From Rhabditoides inermis (taxonomy: Eukaryota; Nematoda; Chromadorea; Rhabditida; Rhabditidae): DNA of 64,000 bases. The position numbers were made by a program, and so were the translations under genes. Position 1 is the stretch's first letter. Each line of letters begins with the position of its first letter. Shown piece after piece: positions 11,394-22,993 of this stretch. The notes under the pieces were generated by a model. That model made no database searches, had not been told where the DNA came from, and saw only the letters and a program-made list of their open reading frames with translations. Where the stretch lies: the NCBI GenBank assembly GCA_963966185.1, contig CAWZYM010000398.1, forward strand, positions 124,001-188,000. The letters are read 5' to 3'.

Positions 11394-14300
11394 GACCCAT
11401 CTCGTCGATTTTCCTATTCAAATCCTCGTCGCTGCCCGGAAGAATCTCTCCTGGTAAATGAACCTCTTTCTGGAAAAGAACAACCATTTCAATAACAAAG
11501 GAGAAGTATACTTATATACAAGTAAGGAAAATAAATTCACCCTTTTCTCGACCCACTGCTCAAACATGACCGTCTCTACGAGGTAGGAGAGATAGCTTCG
11601 CGTCTTCTGGCACTCTTGCATAGACAGGAATCTGAAAGCGAGTTGCGATATATTACAAAAGAACAGATGTATCCCACTTCTCCTTGGTCTGCTTCCAGTC
11701 GCCCGACTGCGGCACATTCTGGAAGTGACCCAGCAGCATCGAGTACCACCACACCATCGACTAAAATATATACATTATTCGTTTTTATGCTCGACATTTA
11801 TCGTCAGAAACATTACGTTGTCCAATAGTTCTACAGTATCCTGTTAGAAAAAGAAAGTGAGCTATACTAGACAACTCACGTTTTCGACTCGAACGTCGGC
11901 GGTGGCGCCGGTGCCGCCAGAGACTGCCTGTCGGAGCGCCTGAAAGTGTACTCTCCACCTTGTCCTTGGAAATTGCCATACCTTGATGAGTGCGTGCGCA
12001 ATACGACGCGGCATGCCGACCGAGCGACAGAAGGCGATGGCGCAGCGGTGCCGCCAGTGCGACTGTTCCTGAAAGTTTGCAATAAAATACTGTTTTCAAA
12101 AATAGATTTTTTTTCCGAATTTGGTCACCCACCATCGTTTCTTTATATGCGTTAACATTATGTGACATATATAATATATAATTGTTCTATCAACATGTTT
12201 GTATATTGTGCGCACCTCCTGGCAGTCGAGTTCCACGGGTCGCGGACACACCAGTCCGTTGTCGATGTCGATGAAGACAAAGTCTTGCTGCGTGGGATCC
12301 GACGACTCCACCAGCAATTCGCGAAGAGGCGACAAGTTGTGCCTGAACATATTGGTCAATATTATTTACCAGGCAAGCCCGTTTATTACCAGGCAAGTTT
12401 ATTCAAATCTACAACTTCAAACGGGACAGTACCTGAGTATGCCCATGAGGTATGGGGTTGGATTGTGGCAAAGGTCGGCGAGGTTGTCGGGCACGACGGG
12501 GACGAATGTGTGGGGCCAGGTGAAGGGCGCGAGAAGAGCCTCCATTGCCTGCACTGTCCGAGCCACCAACGGAACCTAACGAATCACAATAATGCTATAC
12601 ATTCCTTGAAGCGTGGTCAGTGTCATCATAATCACTTTTAAAGCGGTTGGAGTAAAGTCGGAAGGCGTTTTGCAAAACATGTTGGAGGCATTCGGAAGAC
12701 ATTGTGGAAATAGTTTGAAGAGACTCAGACTCACCTTGTCGCCAGCTATGAGCACCCTCTGATCGGCTAATAGAGCGGCAATGATACACGTCGTCACCTC
12801 GGGCGACAAGCGCGCAATCACCTCCGAGCAGCCGGGCTTGCCTGGAACGAGAAGAGTAGGAAGGAGGCACAGAGAGAGACTGACCAATGTTGGTGCCCAT
12901 GTTGCGTATCTCGACCCGCTTGCGACCGCCGGCCGCCGAATCGTCCCGCTCCGATACGACCAGACACGAGCCTGACAGAGACGAGATGACAACACGAAAA
13001 AAAAACATTTTGCTTCCACAAACGTTGTTTCGCTAGTTATTATTGGCGTGTTGAAAGTTGATTGTGACGAAGATTATTACTGTGATACATTCAACTCGAT
13101 AGAGCTCACCTCTCTTGGCCGGATACTCTTGCTTGAAGACAGTGTTGAGGAAGCCGGTCAGAGCGTCCGGTGACCTACAATTACAACAAGTTACTGCAGG
13201 TATTCGGGGGAAAATAAAAAGTTGTCAATCGCGAATTGCGGAAAGCGGGAATATCGCAGCGCAGAAGCGCACCTCTTTGAGTGTCGGACAGCATTGCGAG
13301 CGAGGTCTAGGTAGAAGGCCGAGTTGCGCAGCGGAGATACTATCACCAACACCTCGGGAGTCACGCACGCGTCTGAAATACGCACATCCACACAAACACT
13401 TAGCAGTTCCATCGAGTACAACTTGACAAAAATGCATCATACAGTTTTCTTTTTACCAGTCTGACTCCGACAGACATCATAATTGTAAAAATCAGTAAAA
13501 TCTCATGGAACAAAAAAAAGCTCATACCGTTGTCGCGACTGGGGAGATACTTGACGCAGTAGGCAAATGTGCGCAGTCCCTTCTCGTCGGTGAGAGCAAT
13601 CACAAAGCACTCGTCGCCCGGCCAGTGGTCGCCCTCAAAATACACCATTCACACTCCAAACAAACGCTTCTCGAAACTAAAGGCGAGGTCAGACTCGTTT
13701 ATTTATGGAAAAAACCGCTTTATTATACAGAAGGCACTTTTTGAGGATCTTTCTGGATATCTTTTGCCAGCAAAAGTTGAGTCCGAACTCTACTTTAATC
13801 AAGCTATTCGCCGCTCCTAATCCGCACCTTTTTGTAGCTGGGCGCGCGCTTGTGGTCGGGATAGAAGAGTTCTGCGGGCGGGGCGCCAGACGAACTGGCT
13901 GAAAACGCAATATTAACAGATGAGCATATCCGAAAACTTCAACATTCAATGACGCACCCTTGTCCTTTTCGGGAAAACAAAACGTGGTAATTGGCTTGTA
14001 GACGGTCGCCTCGCGTTCCCTCAGAGTGATCTCATCTTGGATCGTGCTCACGCTGAAAGACAATAAAATAATGGAATGTAAAATAATCAATATCACTAAA
14101 TAATGATATCACCTCGCTTCGAGCTGCACAATGAAAACGTTCTCGAAGAGCTGCTTGGCAGCGCGCGAGCGAAACGCCGCTTCCTAGAAAAAAGTGACCC
14201 ATAGATGTCGCGTCCTTGATCACATTAAAGAAACACACCCACACCACAAAAAACACAGAAGCAGACAGACGATGTACCTTCTCCTGTGCCGCCAGTGTGC

Positions 14301-17300
14301 GTCTTCGAACGAGAATCGCGCGCGAGACTCGACGAGAAAACGACGCCTCTAACTCCGGCTCCTCCTGCAAACACGATGGTAGACAACAGTACGGAAATGT
14401 ACTCTGACGTATTTCTCAAATAGTGTTCAAAGACCTCCGAACGGTCGCACACAGTTACCAAGACAATTTCAACAATAATGTGATTAGAGAAAATGGTATA
14501 GAAACAAAGACGAAATAAGAAAGAAAGCGCTCTCACAACACAGTGACAAATGAGGCACGGGACATAACATCATCCGGAAAAGAAAGAGAGAGAGAGAAAC
14601 AAGTTCCGAGTGACTAATATGCCATCCGGGCAGCGGCGAACGGCACAAAGAGTGTGAGTGGAATCGCAAATTGCGTGAACCCCTTATCAACGAGACACAC
14701 ACCGCACTTATCAGTCTGTTAGCGGGAACTGTGATCAAATGCAAATGAGGAGCGGGCGCTCACCTGACTGTCGGAGGATCGTGAGAGCGGGCGGTGAGGT
14801 GACGGTCTCCTAAAAGGCATTCACGTCAATTCAATCACACTCCTCAATGCAAAAAAAAATGCCACTCAGTGTTGGAACAGGTGCGAGAGAGGTGGTATAG
14901 AGAAAGAGAGAGAGAGTCTCTCAGCGTGGGGGTGGCAGTGTGACGGGACACTGTGTTGCTGCTATTATTTGAGCATAAAGAAATGATGGACTGGCAGCGT
15001 TTGCACATGAGATCAATAGACACCCATACATTCCGGGGCGAGCGCCAGTCACAGTCGGGGGCTTCGCAATAAAACCATATGAAAATCGGCAATTGCACAT
15101 GAATGTGTGATTGCTCATAGGAGGCGCGCGCAATGCTCAGAGCTTCGGAGCTCCAGCCTGAATAGCGCACTGAATGGTTCGTGTTTTCCGTGTAACGTGT
15201 CGACTTTTTGCGTTTCGATCGCTGTGAACTGATATCGATCGGTGAATCACACACACACATAGGGAGAGAGGACACAATGCTGTACACACAGAAAAAGCGA
15301 AAGCGGTAGGAGTGCAAAAGAGAGAGATGGAGAGAAAGCAGGGTGATTTCCGAAAGAGCGAGAGAGTGGGAGATGATTCAGGGCGATACGCATAGCTGAT
15401 CGAGAGGAGAGATACATTGCGCCACGACAACCAATCCACGCATTCGGGACAGGCGTAAACACAAATTAATAAACAAGGGCAAACTTACTTGAACGCCTCC
15501 TGGCGTGAGAGCTGGCGGTGCGACGGCGAGAACATTTTCTGAAACGAAACGAGCGGAGGATGAGTTTCACTTCCTATTCCGCAAACCAAACATGCACACT
15601 GTATGTACACACACGATTCGTGTCCATTTAAACCATTGTTGCTACCGGGAACACGTTTGAAGAGATTCAAAAAAGGGAAAGGGACAGTTGAAATTCGAAG
15701 TGGATGTTCAAAAACGTCAACGCAGTGGGTAAACTATGCGTGTAGATGTTTCAAAGCGGTGGCAGAGGCGACACGCGCTTGTGTTTACTTACTCACCTTG
15801 GGAGTCGTCTGTCGAGTGACGGCTTGTCTCTCCAGTAGCTGGCTGTCTTGCTTGTTCTCGCGATCCTCACTCTTCCCGATATCCCGCACATCCACCGACG
15901 CATAGTGAAGACAACCGCGCGCCGACTGCGGCTCAAACAATAATAGTTCACACGTTTTTTGTGAGAATTTCTGCATAAATTAGCATCAATAAATGACTAG
16001 AAATAAACGACGTCATATTTCCGTATATCAATGATTAATGCATAAGCATCAATAACTCGCGAAAATCTACGACCATCTTATTAGGTTCTTATGAGTGATT
16101 TTACGTGTCATAATCATATTTGCGATTCCGAATAAACATTTGTGAAAGCAACAAACCATGTCGTATGTGGGAAAGTAGGGCTCTGCGTAGACAACTTCTT
16201 CACTCGAACTGCGAACGGCAGTCGACTGGTGCGGTATCTATCAATCGAGCGTTATCATTTTTCTACCGTACTGCGGAACTGGGTGTATTGCAATTCTCGC
16301 ATTTAGCTTGTGAAAAACATTCATCGTGACTATGATACCATGATCATATTGTTTCCAAACTTCAGAACTGAATGATCTTGCGATTTTGTTTTTTTAAATC
16401 CTACTTTTGAGCGATTCCTCGGGTGGGGGCGGGGCGGAAGGAGCGGGCGCGCCTGAAATAGACCCTTCATCACATAATGAACCACAAATCATGCGGAGAT
16501 TTGATCCCATCAAACTCTCTGTCATATTCTCTCATATTCATCTTAGATCAGGTGTCATATAGCAATGAATCAGCGTGCGCGTTCAGTGAAATCGAGACTA
16601 CGCCGAGCGGGCGGGCACGAATTGCAAGATCAAAAATACGTCCTTCCGCTTCCCCATTCTCTTCACACGTCTGACCCCAGCAGAGATCATCACCAAAACG
16701 GGCGAGAATCTTCGAAGAGTGGCGCGAGAGAGCGCGAGTTGCGCTGGTTGACCGCAGAGAGTGTAGATGGTGTAATACTCGGCACGAAGAGAGAGAACCT
16801 GTCCTCGTTTCGATAAGGTAGTGCACGCCGGCGGAGGCGGGATATATAAGCAGTCGAAGTTCGGCACATCTCAGGTCACCTTTCACAACCATGCAGCTCG
16901 CCATCCTTCTCCTCGCTCTCTTCGCCGTCGCCTTGTGAGTACTTTGGTGCACCTTGCACTCAATCTTTTCCGGCAGTTTTCATTGTCCCGTTTCCAGCGC
17001 CGCTCCCCAGCGCACCGTCATCGAGAAGACTGTCATCTCCTCGGGAGCTGGAGGCCGTGGAGGTTTCGGAGGACCCGGAAAGGGCGGACCCGGATTCGGT
17101 GGACCCGGATTCGGTGGACCCGGATACGGAGCCGGAGGAGCCGGAGGACGCGGAGGATTCGGAGGACCCGGAGCTTTCAACCGCGGACCCGCCGGATTCG
17201 GAGGACCTGGAGGACGCGGAGGATTCGGAGGACCCCAGACCAAGACCATCGTCAAGACCACCGTCATCCGCGGTTGAATACGTGTAATTAATAATTACTA

Positions 17301-20300
17301 GACGCCGATCTAGCCGCCAAGTGTCTTTTTTATGGATCACGGTATCGAAAATAAAGCGTACGCTGTCTGTTGTTTGTGTGTGGGGGAAGTGATGGGGCCG
17401 CGACGGATACGCCGAAGGTCGGTCATTGGGGGCGCATAAAAGCCGAGTCGGGTCGAAACTGGACAGCCGACTACTCATCATGAAGCTTTCTCTCGCCGCA
17501 CTTGTCGCAATTGTCGCCGCTTCCGCAGTCGAGTGAGTTTGTCAAATATTAGTCTGGGCGTATCAAACATGAGAAACTCAGTGCCGGAGTCATCTCCAAG
17601 CGTCAGACTGTTATCGAGAAGACGATCATCAGCCACGATGGACCCGGAGGCTTTGGCCGCGGTTTTGGAGGACCCGGATCCAACTATGGACCCGGAGGAG
17701 TGAGGGGCTTCGGACCGTCGTACGGACCCGGAGGACACGGAGGATTCAACCGCGGAGGATTTGGTGGACCGGGTGGTAACTTTGGAGGACCCGGATTCGG
17801 ACGTGGAGGAGGTTTTGGAGGACCCGGAAGCGGAACCGTCATCAAGAAGACTGTGATTATCAAGGGATGAACGGAAGACATTCACAACGCTCAGAATCTC
17901 ATGTCACGCATACAATTATGTAATAAAAAAATTCCATTCGTGATATCATATGATATATGAGAACAGTCGAAATATATAATTTTGTGCTCAGGTGCACGTT
18001 GTCGTTGGCCCTTTTTTACGCCATTGGCTCTTGCACTGTTCAGAAAAATCAAGGACATTCGTGTCTATGAATATATAAAAGAGTACTTTGATACAATGTA
18101 ATGCTCCCACAGAATCTCTTGGATTCATGGTTTGTGTGTAAAAATCGGTTTTTGGGGTGAATAAATTGGTCAGCGCGACAAATGGGAAAAGGGATAGCTG
18201 ATTGCTGAAAACAAATCAAGGAGAGGCGCGTTAGATGTGTGATCTAGATTCGATTGCCTTGCCCAACACAGTGAGATGAGATGATATCAACAATCGATAC
18301 GGTGGCCCACCCCCTTTCTTTCTCACCTACCGTATACAACGTACATCACAACGTGTCGAGGGAGAGAAACTATAAAAGGCGGAAATACTTCATTCGGCCC
18401 ACCAATCCAGGTACTATGAACGCTTTCATCGTCGCTTTGATAGTTTTTGCTGTTATCCTCTCCCTCGCTAGGTAAGCATACAGTCTCTATTAATGATATA
18501 TTGTCAACAAAATTGATTTTCATCATAATCATAATTATTTAGCGCGCAGTGGGGCCCGCACTATGGCTACGGACACGGCTACGGACATGGATTCGGAGGA
18601 CCCGGCTACGGACGGTTCGGATACGGAAGGATGGGATACGGACCCACTGTCATCAAGAAGACCGTCATCGTCCACCACGGAAAGTAGACAACTGCTCATC
18701 AAATGTCATGGTGTATACTCAAATTTCATTTGCGAAAATAAATGTTTTTTTTAAAATAAATTTGTACTAATTTTGTGGAACAATTCACGAACTAACACAA
18801 CAAACTTTCGTCCAAACAAAGGGAGATTTTTGTTGAAAAAAACCGAGATTTCGTAAATACGGGGTCCAACGTGGGTTTTATGTTTCTGGGAGTGGTTTGT
18901 CATATTCAGCCCATACATACTGGGTAAATTTAGACAGAGTGTTTGCCGAGGAAAACTGAATCAGCGATTGAGAGACAGTCGATTTATCCAATGATTCACA
19001 TCACCGGGATTTTAAAATGTTCAATTTTTCCTATTTCTAAAGTAAAAGAAGTGTAATTTTTAATCCATTAATCATGATCAAACAAGGTTTCACCGGAACT
19101 GAATCGTAGATCGAATAGTGCATTGTTTTGAAGGTCACGTCGACTTCTCCCGATCGCATCATCACATGACGCTGTTGTTCGAGGTACGACAAGGCCACCG
19201 GCTGACTGACCAAAGTCAATGAGAGAAGAGCAAAATCCGCTGGCTGCTTGCTGAATAGACAAACGTGTGTGTTATTGCGGCCAGAAACCATCCTAAAAAC
19301 CGCGTAACATATGGCTTTGGTGCGCGACTCTCCTGCTTTGCGATGCACTTTCGCCAAACTCGTGCAGAGAAAACAATGCGCGACGTCACCTAATGACCGA
19401 TGATCGCAACTATATAAACTGTGCAACAGACGCACATATCCAACCCATTCCAACTACTCAACCATGAAGGTCTTCTGCATTTTCGCTCTCGCCGGCGTGT
19501 GCTCGGCTCAGTTCGGCCTCGGCCTCGGAGGAGTCGGCATGTCTGCGCCGGGTGTCGGATTCCGCGGACCGCATGTCGGACTCCAGGGACGCGGCGGATA
19601 TCACGGAAACGGCGGATACGGAGGACAGTACGGTGGACAGGGCGGTCAGTACGGCAACATGGGATACCACGGACAGGCGTATGGAGGCATGAACGGAGGC
19701 ATGTCGGGACCGCGCGTCGGAGCACTGGGAGCCAACGTCCACGGTCCCAACCTTGGACTCGGATTCGGCAAGTAAGCGTCCTCGAGAGAGCACTTCGTAA
19801 TTGAACGCTTCGTAATTAAATAGCAATATTGTACAGTAATAAACGTATTATTATTGAACCCCCTGCACGGAAAATGTTTGCGTGAGTTTTGGCAGCACAG
19901 TTTGACGGCACAGGTCAAATGGTGGTCAATTAGTGCGTGTTTGATTGCCTGAACCGGGAACTGGCAGACTATGGTACTATGGACAATGCACCATGCACAT
20001 ATAAAAAGCAAATTGCAAATCACATATTGGTATTTCCAAGCAACTTTCTTCTATTCATTTATAGTAGTAAAGTATTGCAAAACGGATCCAATGTATTTAA
20101 TTTCATGTTGCTCTCTAATCACAAACATATTGATATTCGAGAAAAGTCACACTATCCTATAGCCTACTCTTGTTCGCCAATATGATCTCGTTCTAGCGCG
20201 TGAGAGGCGTCTGCTTCTCTCCACATTTCACGCTCTTTCTCTATTTTCCGATCACGTCTAATTCGAGAGTCGGTTTTTCGCGTGCTGTATCGAAGGCCGG

Positions 20301-22180
20301 CCACAAGACGGCGCTTATAAGAGGACGGAAATGAGCGACAAACTGACCGGAGCTGAGCGGTTGCCTACAAGTCATGAACCTACTATGGCTCACCGTCGCG
20401 TGTGCACTGCTCACGGTCGCAGTCGGACTACCGTGAGTTGCACAACAACATTTAAAACGATGTAGGATATTTTGGTCAGTTTGAACTGAGTACTCCAAAG
20501 TACGAAATTCCTTGCGATACACTTTGCCCTATAACTTTCACCCCATGTTTTTTTTAGAACTACACCCACATGACTTTCAACGAATAACGTTGCCAAGACA
20601 TTGACTGTGTTTGTTACAGCGTGGCGACAGAGCATCGTGTGAAGCGGCAGTGGTATGGACCGCCGCACCCGCCCTACTGGCATCCCCCCTCTCCCTACTG
20701 GCACCACCCCCAGCCCTACTATCACCACTCACCCTACTATCATCCTCCGTGAGTCTATCTACACACTTATCCTATCACATTAAAAATGTTGCTTGTGACA
20801 GTAACGCAAACACGAAACAGATGAGAGAGAAGGGAGAAGCGCGGTTCGAGATAGGACAAAGAAATAGAGATGTGAAGATGATCAATTACAGGTCGATGGT
20901 GGTGACGCGCACTGTCGTCGTGCACCACTACGCACCCGGCGGGTGGTATGGACGATGAATGGGCGAGGCGAGCACCCACAGCCACACTGGTAACAAATGT
21001 ACAGAGAGACAGAGACAACCGACTCGGCCCATATCGCCCCTCGCGCTTTGCATAATAAACTCTAGCCCGAATCGTACATTTCGACGTTGAGTCATTTTTC
21101 GCGTCGAGCCGCCCGATTATTGAAATGTGTTAATGTCGACGGCGGGTGAATAACACAAAAAATGTCGACGGTAGGGTGAATAACACGTGCGGCCACAAAG
21201 CACTCACCGGGCGTTCGGTGGTTGAGGCGCGGGTGAGCAGCGTCGACTTGAGCTCCTTCTCGGGCTTAATCGGAGTCGCTGGCAACGACGACTGGTGCTG
21301 CAGGAGGGCTGAAGGGAACGATTGACTCATGTGGACACATTATACACACCTGCTTTGCCCGCCATGTAAATGTCCTGCTCGAACGTGCGCTTCGGCTTGG
21401 GCGGCGCCGGCGGCATCCTGAATCAATACAATCAATAACATTGAATAGACACCCACTTTGCAGCAATGTTTTCCTTGCTGGAGTAAACGGAAGAGGAGGA
21501 GGACGAGACGAGCGAGGAGGGCGACTGCAATCACAATGTAAACAATCATCAGAAACAAGACGCCGGGCTAGCTGAGAGTAGCGCATTCTCAGGTAATTAC
21601 GAGACGGTGCACGGGCGTCCCCTTTGCGAACAGTTATGTGCATAACCGGTCAGATACTGCTCACACATAGACCAGACAATCGATGCAGAAGCGCCATTCT
21701 CCCACGCCTTATATACACCTGCGCCCGCCACACACACTGCTGTGTTCACTTTGCATATACTATAATGCGATTTCGAGACAATTACAAGATAATGATAATC
21801 GGACCTACATGAGCCAGCTTTTGACAGACGAGAATAGCCAGCATATCGCGTAAAGTGGACACATTCCCATAGGTATATCAATTGAGGTGAGAGCGACCAA
21901 TTGTATACGTGGTAGATAAAAACGCATCAACATCGCAAGGAGCACAAGTGATAAGAGGGAGGAATGCTACTACTCATCAGATATGACAATTGCATGAGGC
22001 GCAATGTTGCGGACTTCATGAGATGTGAATAAAAATCAAACAACATTACACGTTCCGTCGCACACATATGTGGCGTTTCAAAATTGCGCGGGAAAATAAG
22101 TCATATGAAAGAGGATGTACCGAGCTCGGTCGATTCAGCTGCTCGAAGAACGCGGTCCGCTGACGCACATCCGCGTTCAT
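11226..22180 (-). CDS. DENN-domain Rab guanine-nucleotide exchange factor
   Basis: A full tripartite DENN module is visible. The uDENN part has TTFCFPEKDK and FVIALTDEKGLRTFAYCVKY. The core has IIAALLADQRVLIAGDK, LLAPFTWPHTFVPVVP, NPTPYLMGILR and FIDIDNGLV. The dDENN part ends with YLSYLVETVMFEQWVEKR. DENN proteins activate Rab GTPases on membranes; the core most resembles DENND2/DENND1 types. The C terminus (PFSSKRK, stop at 11226) follows directly. N-terminal exons at 15976-15785 and 15540-15485 are Ser/Lys-rich. Further phase-compatible minus-strand exons at 21190-22180 (MNADVRQRTAFFEQL, a Ser run, PPAPPKPKRTFEQDIYMAG) end in open donors with no other partner downstream, so I join them across a ~4.6 kb intron via a small exon at about 16406-16453. 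This 5' linkage is inference; the DENN core is certain. Confidence 0.75.
11360..11393. repeat. AAT trinucleotide microsatellite
   Basis: About ten tandem AAT units lie in the last intron of the DENN gene. Confidence 0.9.
16843..16850 (+). promoter_or_regulatory. TATA box
   Basis: TATATAAG lies about 40 bases before the start codon of the first glycine-rich peptide gene, a normal spacing for a TATA-driven, short-leader gene. Confidence 0.7.
16891..17277 (+). CDS. Glycine-rich secreted peptide 1
   Basis: Two exons (16891-16934, 16998-17277) encode about 107 residues. Exon 1 is only a signal peptide (MQLAILLLALFAVAF). The mature part begins with AAPQRTVIEKTVIS and continues as a run of GGFGGPG / GGPGFGG repeats. 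It ends with TKTIVKTTVIRG, so a TVI-x-K-TVI motif brackets the Gly-rich core at both ends. Gly-rich secreted peptides in nematodes include cuticle-associated and antimicrobial (nlp/cnc-like) peptides; no specific function is claimed here. The intron splits the signal-peptide codons in phase 2, as in the next three spliced neighbours. The gene lies on the opposite strand inside the large DENN intron. Confidence 0.85.
17435..17442 (+). promoter_or_regulatory. TATA-like box
   Basis: CATAAAAG lies 38-45 bases before the ATG of glycine-rich peptide 2. Confidence 0.55.
17480..17870 (+). CDS. Glycine-rich secreted peptide 2
   Basis: Two exons (17480-17532, 17582-17870) encode about 113 residues. 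The signal peptide is MKLSLAALVAIVAASAV. After a possible dibasic processing site (ISKR), the mature start QTVIEKTIISHDG is nearly the same as that of peptide 1. A Gly/Pro/Phe/Arg core (GFGRGFGGPG, GGFNRGGFGGPGG) follows, and the end is GTVIKKTVIIKG. It is a clear tandem paralog of peptide 1, only 200 bases downstream. An AATAAA signal is present at about 17921. Confidence 0.85.
18371..18378 (+). promoter_or_regulatory. TATA box
   Basis: TATAAAAG lies 45 bases before the ATG of glycine-rich peptide 3. Confidence 0.7.
18416..18687 (+). CDS. Glycine/tyrosine-rich secreted peptide 3
   Basis: Two exons (18416-18471, 18543-18687) encode about 66 residues. The signal peptide is MNAFIVALIVFAVILSLAS, and its last codon is split by the phase-2 intron. 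The mature chain is a short Gly/Tyr/His repeat (HYGYGHGYGHGFGGPGYG), ending with PTVIKKTVIVHHGK. The C-terminal TVIKKTVI motif ties it to peptide 2, while the YGYGHGYG core is like nematode YGGYG-type antimicrobial peptides. Function is unproven. Confidence 0.85.
19411..19418 (+). promoter_or_regulatory. TATA box
   Basis: TATATAAA lies 53 bases before the ATG of glycine-rich peptide 4. Confidence 0.7.
19464..19775 (+). CDS. Glycine-rich secreted peptide 4 (intronless)
   Basis: A single exon encodes 103 residues. The signal peptide MKVFCIFALAGVCSA is followed by a Gly-rich mature chain (QFGLGLGGVGMSAPGVG, then YHGNGGYGGQYGGQGG and MNGGMSGPRVGALG), ending in LGLGFGK. It lacks the intron and the TVI motif of its neighbours, so it is either a diverged member or an independent Gly-rich gene. 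A poly(A) signal (AATAAA) follows at about 19841. Confidence 0.85.
   Translation: MKVFCIFALAGVCSAQFGLGLGGVGMSAPGVGFRGPHVGLQGRGGYHGNGGYGGQYGGQGGQYGNMGYHGQAYGGMNGGMSGPRVGALGANVHGPNLGLGFGK
20314..20321 (+). promoter_or_regulatory. TATA-like box
   Basis: CTTATAAG lies about 55 bases before the ATG of the His/Pro/Tyr-rich peptide gene. Confidence 0.5.
20374..20958 (+). CDS. His/Pro/Tyr-rich secreted peptide 5
   Basis: Three exons (20374-20432, 20620-20748, 20892-20958) encode about 84 residues. The signal peptide is MNLLWLTVACALLTVAVGLP. A furin-type site (HRVKR) precedes the mature chain QWYGPPHPPYWHPP, which continues with PYW/PYYHH repeats. The C terminus, VTRTVVVHHYAPGGWYGR, echoes the TVIKKTVIVHH end of peptide 3. 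This suggests a common ancestor with a replaced core. The intron after the signal peptide is again phase 2. The histidine-rich core could bind metal ions; that is speculation. Confidence 0.8.
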
Positions 22181-22993
22181 CGCCCCTCCTGCAAAACAAC
22201 AAAGTTAAAACAACAAAGCCAGGCTTGTTGTTTTGTGCATAACAAAGTGCATAACAACAGACTGAAACAAGGAAAACAACACACAAACAAGTAATAAGAA
22301 AGTGGTAGTAGTAATGTAAAGAAAAAGGAGAGGCGGAAATCGGCTGGTCGGGGCGAATGAGAGGGAAAAGACGGATCGACCGCCGGTAATGGAGGCGCGA
22401 GGAGAGAGATGGCGAGAGAGCGGGTAGGTCACAGAGCGCGCAGAGACCAGAGTGCATCGATCGGCAATTATGCGATTTCGGAGCGAGAGAGAGGGGTCGA
22501 AATGATTATAGGCGAGTCATGTGGGGAAGGGATGAGTCGAGATTGCTGGACCCTGTGCACAATTGCATACACACGATACACGCATGTGCGGAACGGACGG
22601 CCAACACAAAGGCAGGAGAATGAGAGAGAGAGAGATGCAATCTGTGATCTGCATATGCGCGCGCGCAGCAATAAACATGTACAATGCAACACCCCCTCCG
22701 GAGATCAATAATCGAACCGGCCAGCCCCACGGGCACCGAGTCTCATTTGCATATCAACAGGCGAGGAACACGTTCCGAATTAATCCTGGCGATAGATCCT
22801 GAACCAGCAGCGATACAAAGTGAACCGAAACAGTGTGAAGTGAAACATGTTACTTTATCAGATATGTAGTTTGATTCGGATTTCCGCATGTTTGCTCGAG
22901 TTCAAAAAAGCAGACTAGTCATATGGGTGTCTGGTAACACGATCTGGTAGAGTGGCAACTGTGTGGCAGTTCTACCACAGTGCATGTACTGCA
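22181..22993. other. Intergenic / 5' region, no gene seen
   Basis: This lies between the presumed first coding exon of the DENN gene (-) and the first recognised exon of the receptor gene (+). A TTTTGCAG acceptor on the minus strand directly before 22180 suggests an upstream exon, coding or untranslated, of the DENN gene. An undetected signal-peptide exon of the receptor gene could also be here. Confidence 0.45.

Noticed and set aside
16960..17481. Ser/Gly-rich minus-strand open frame opposite glycine-rich peptide 1
   Set aside because: It is the antisense shadow of GGX repeats; it has no signal peptide or splice support, while the plus-strand gene has promoter, signal peptide and paralogs.
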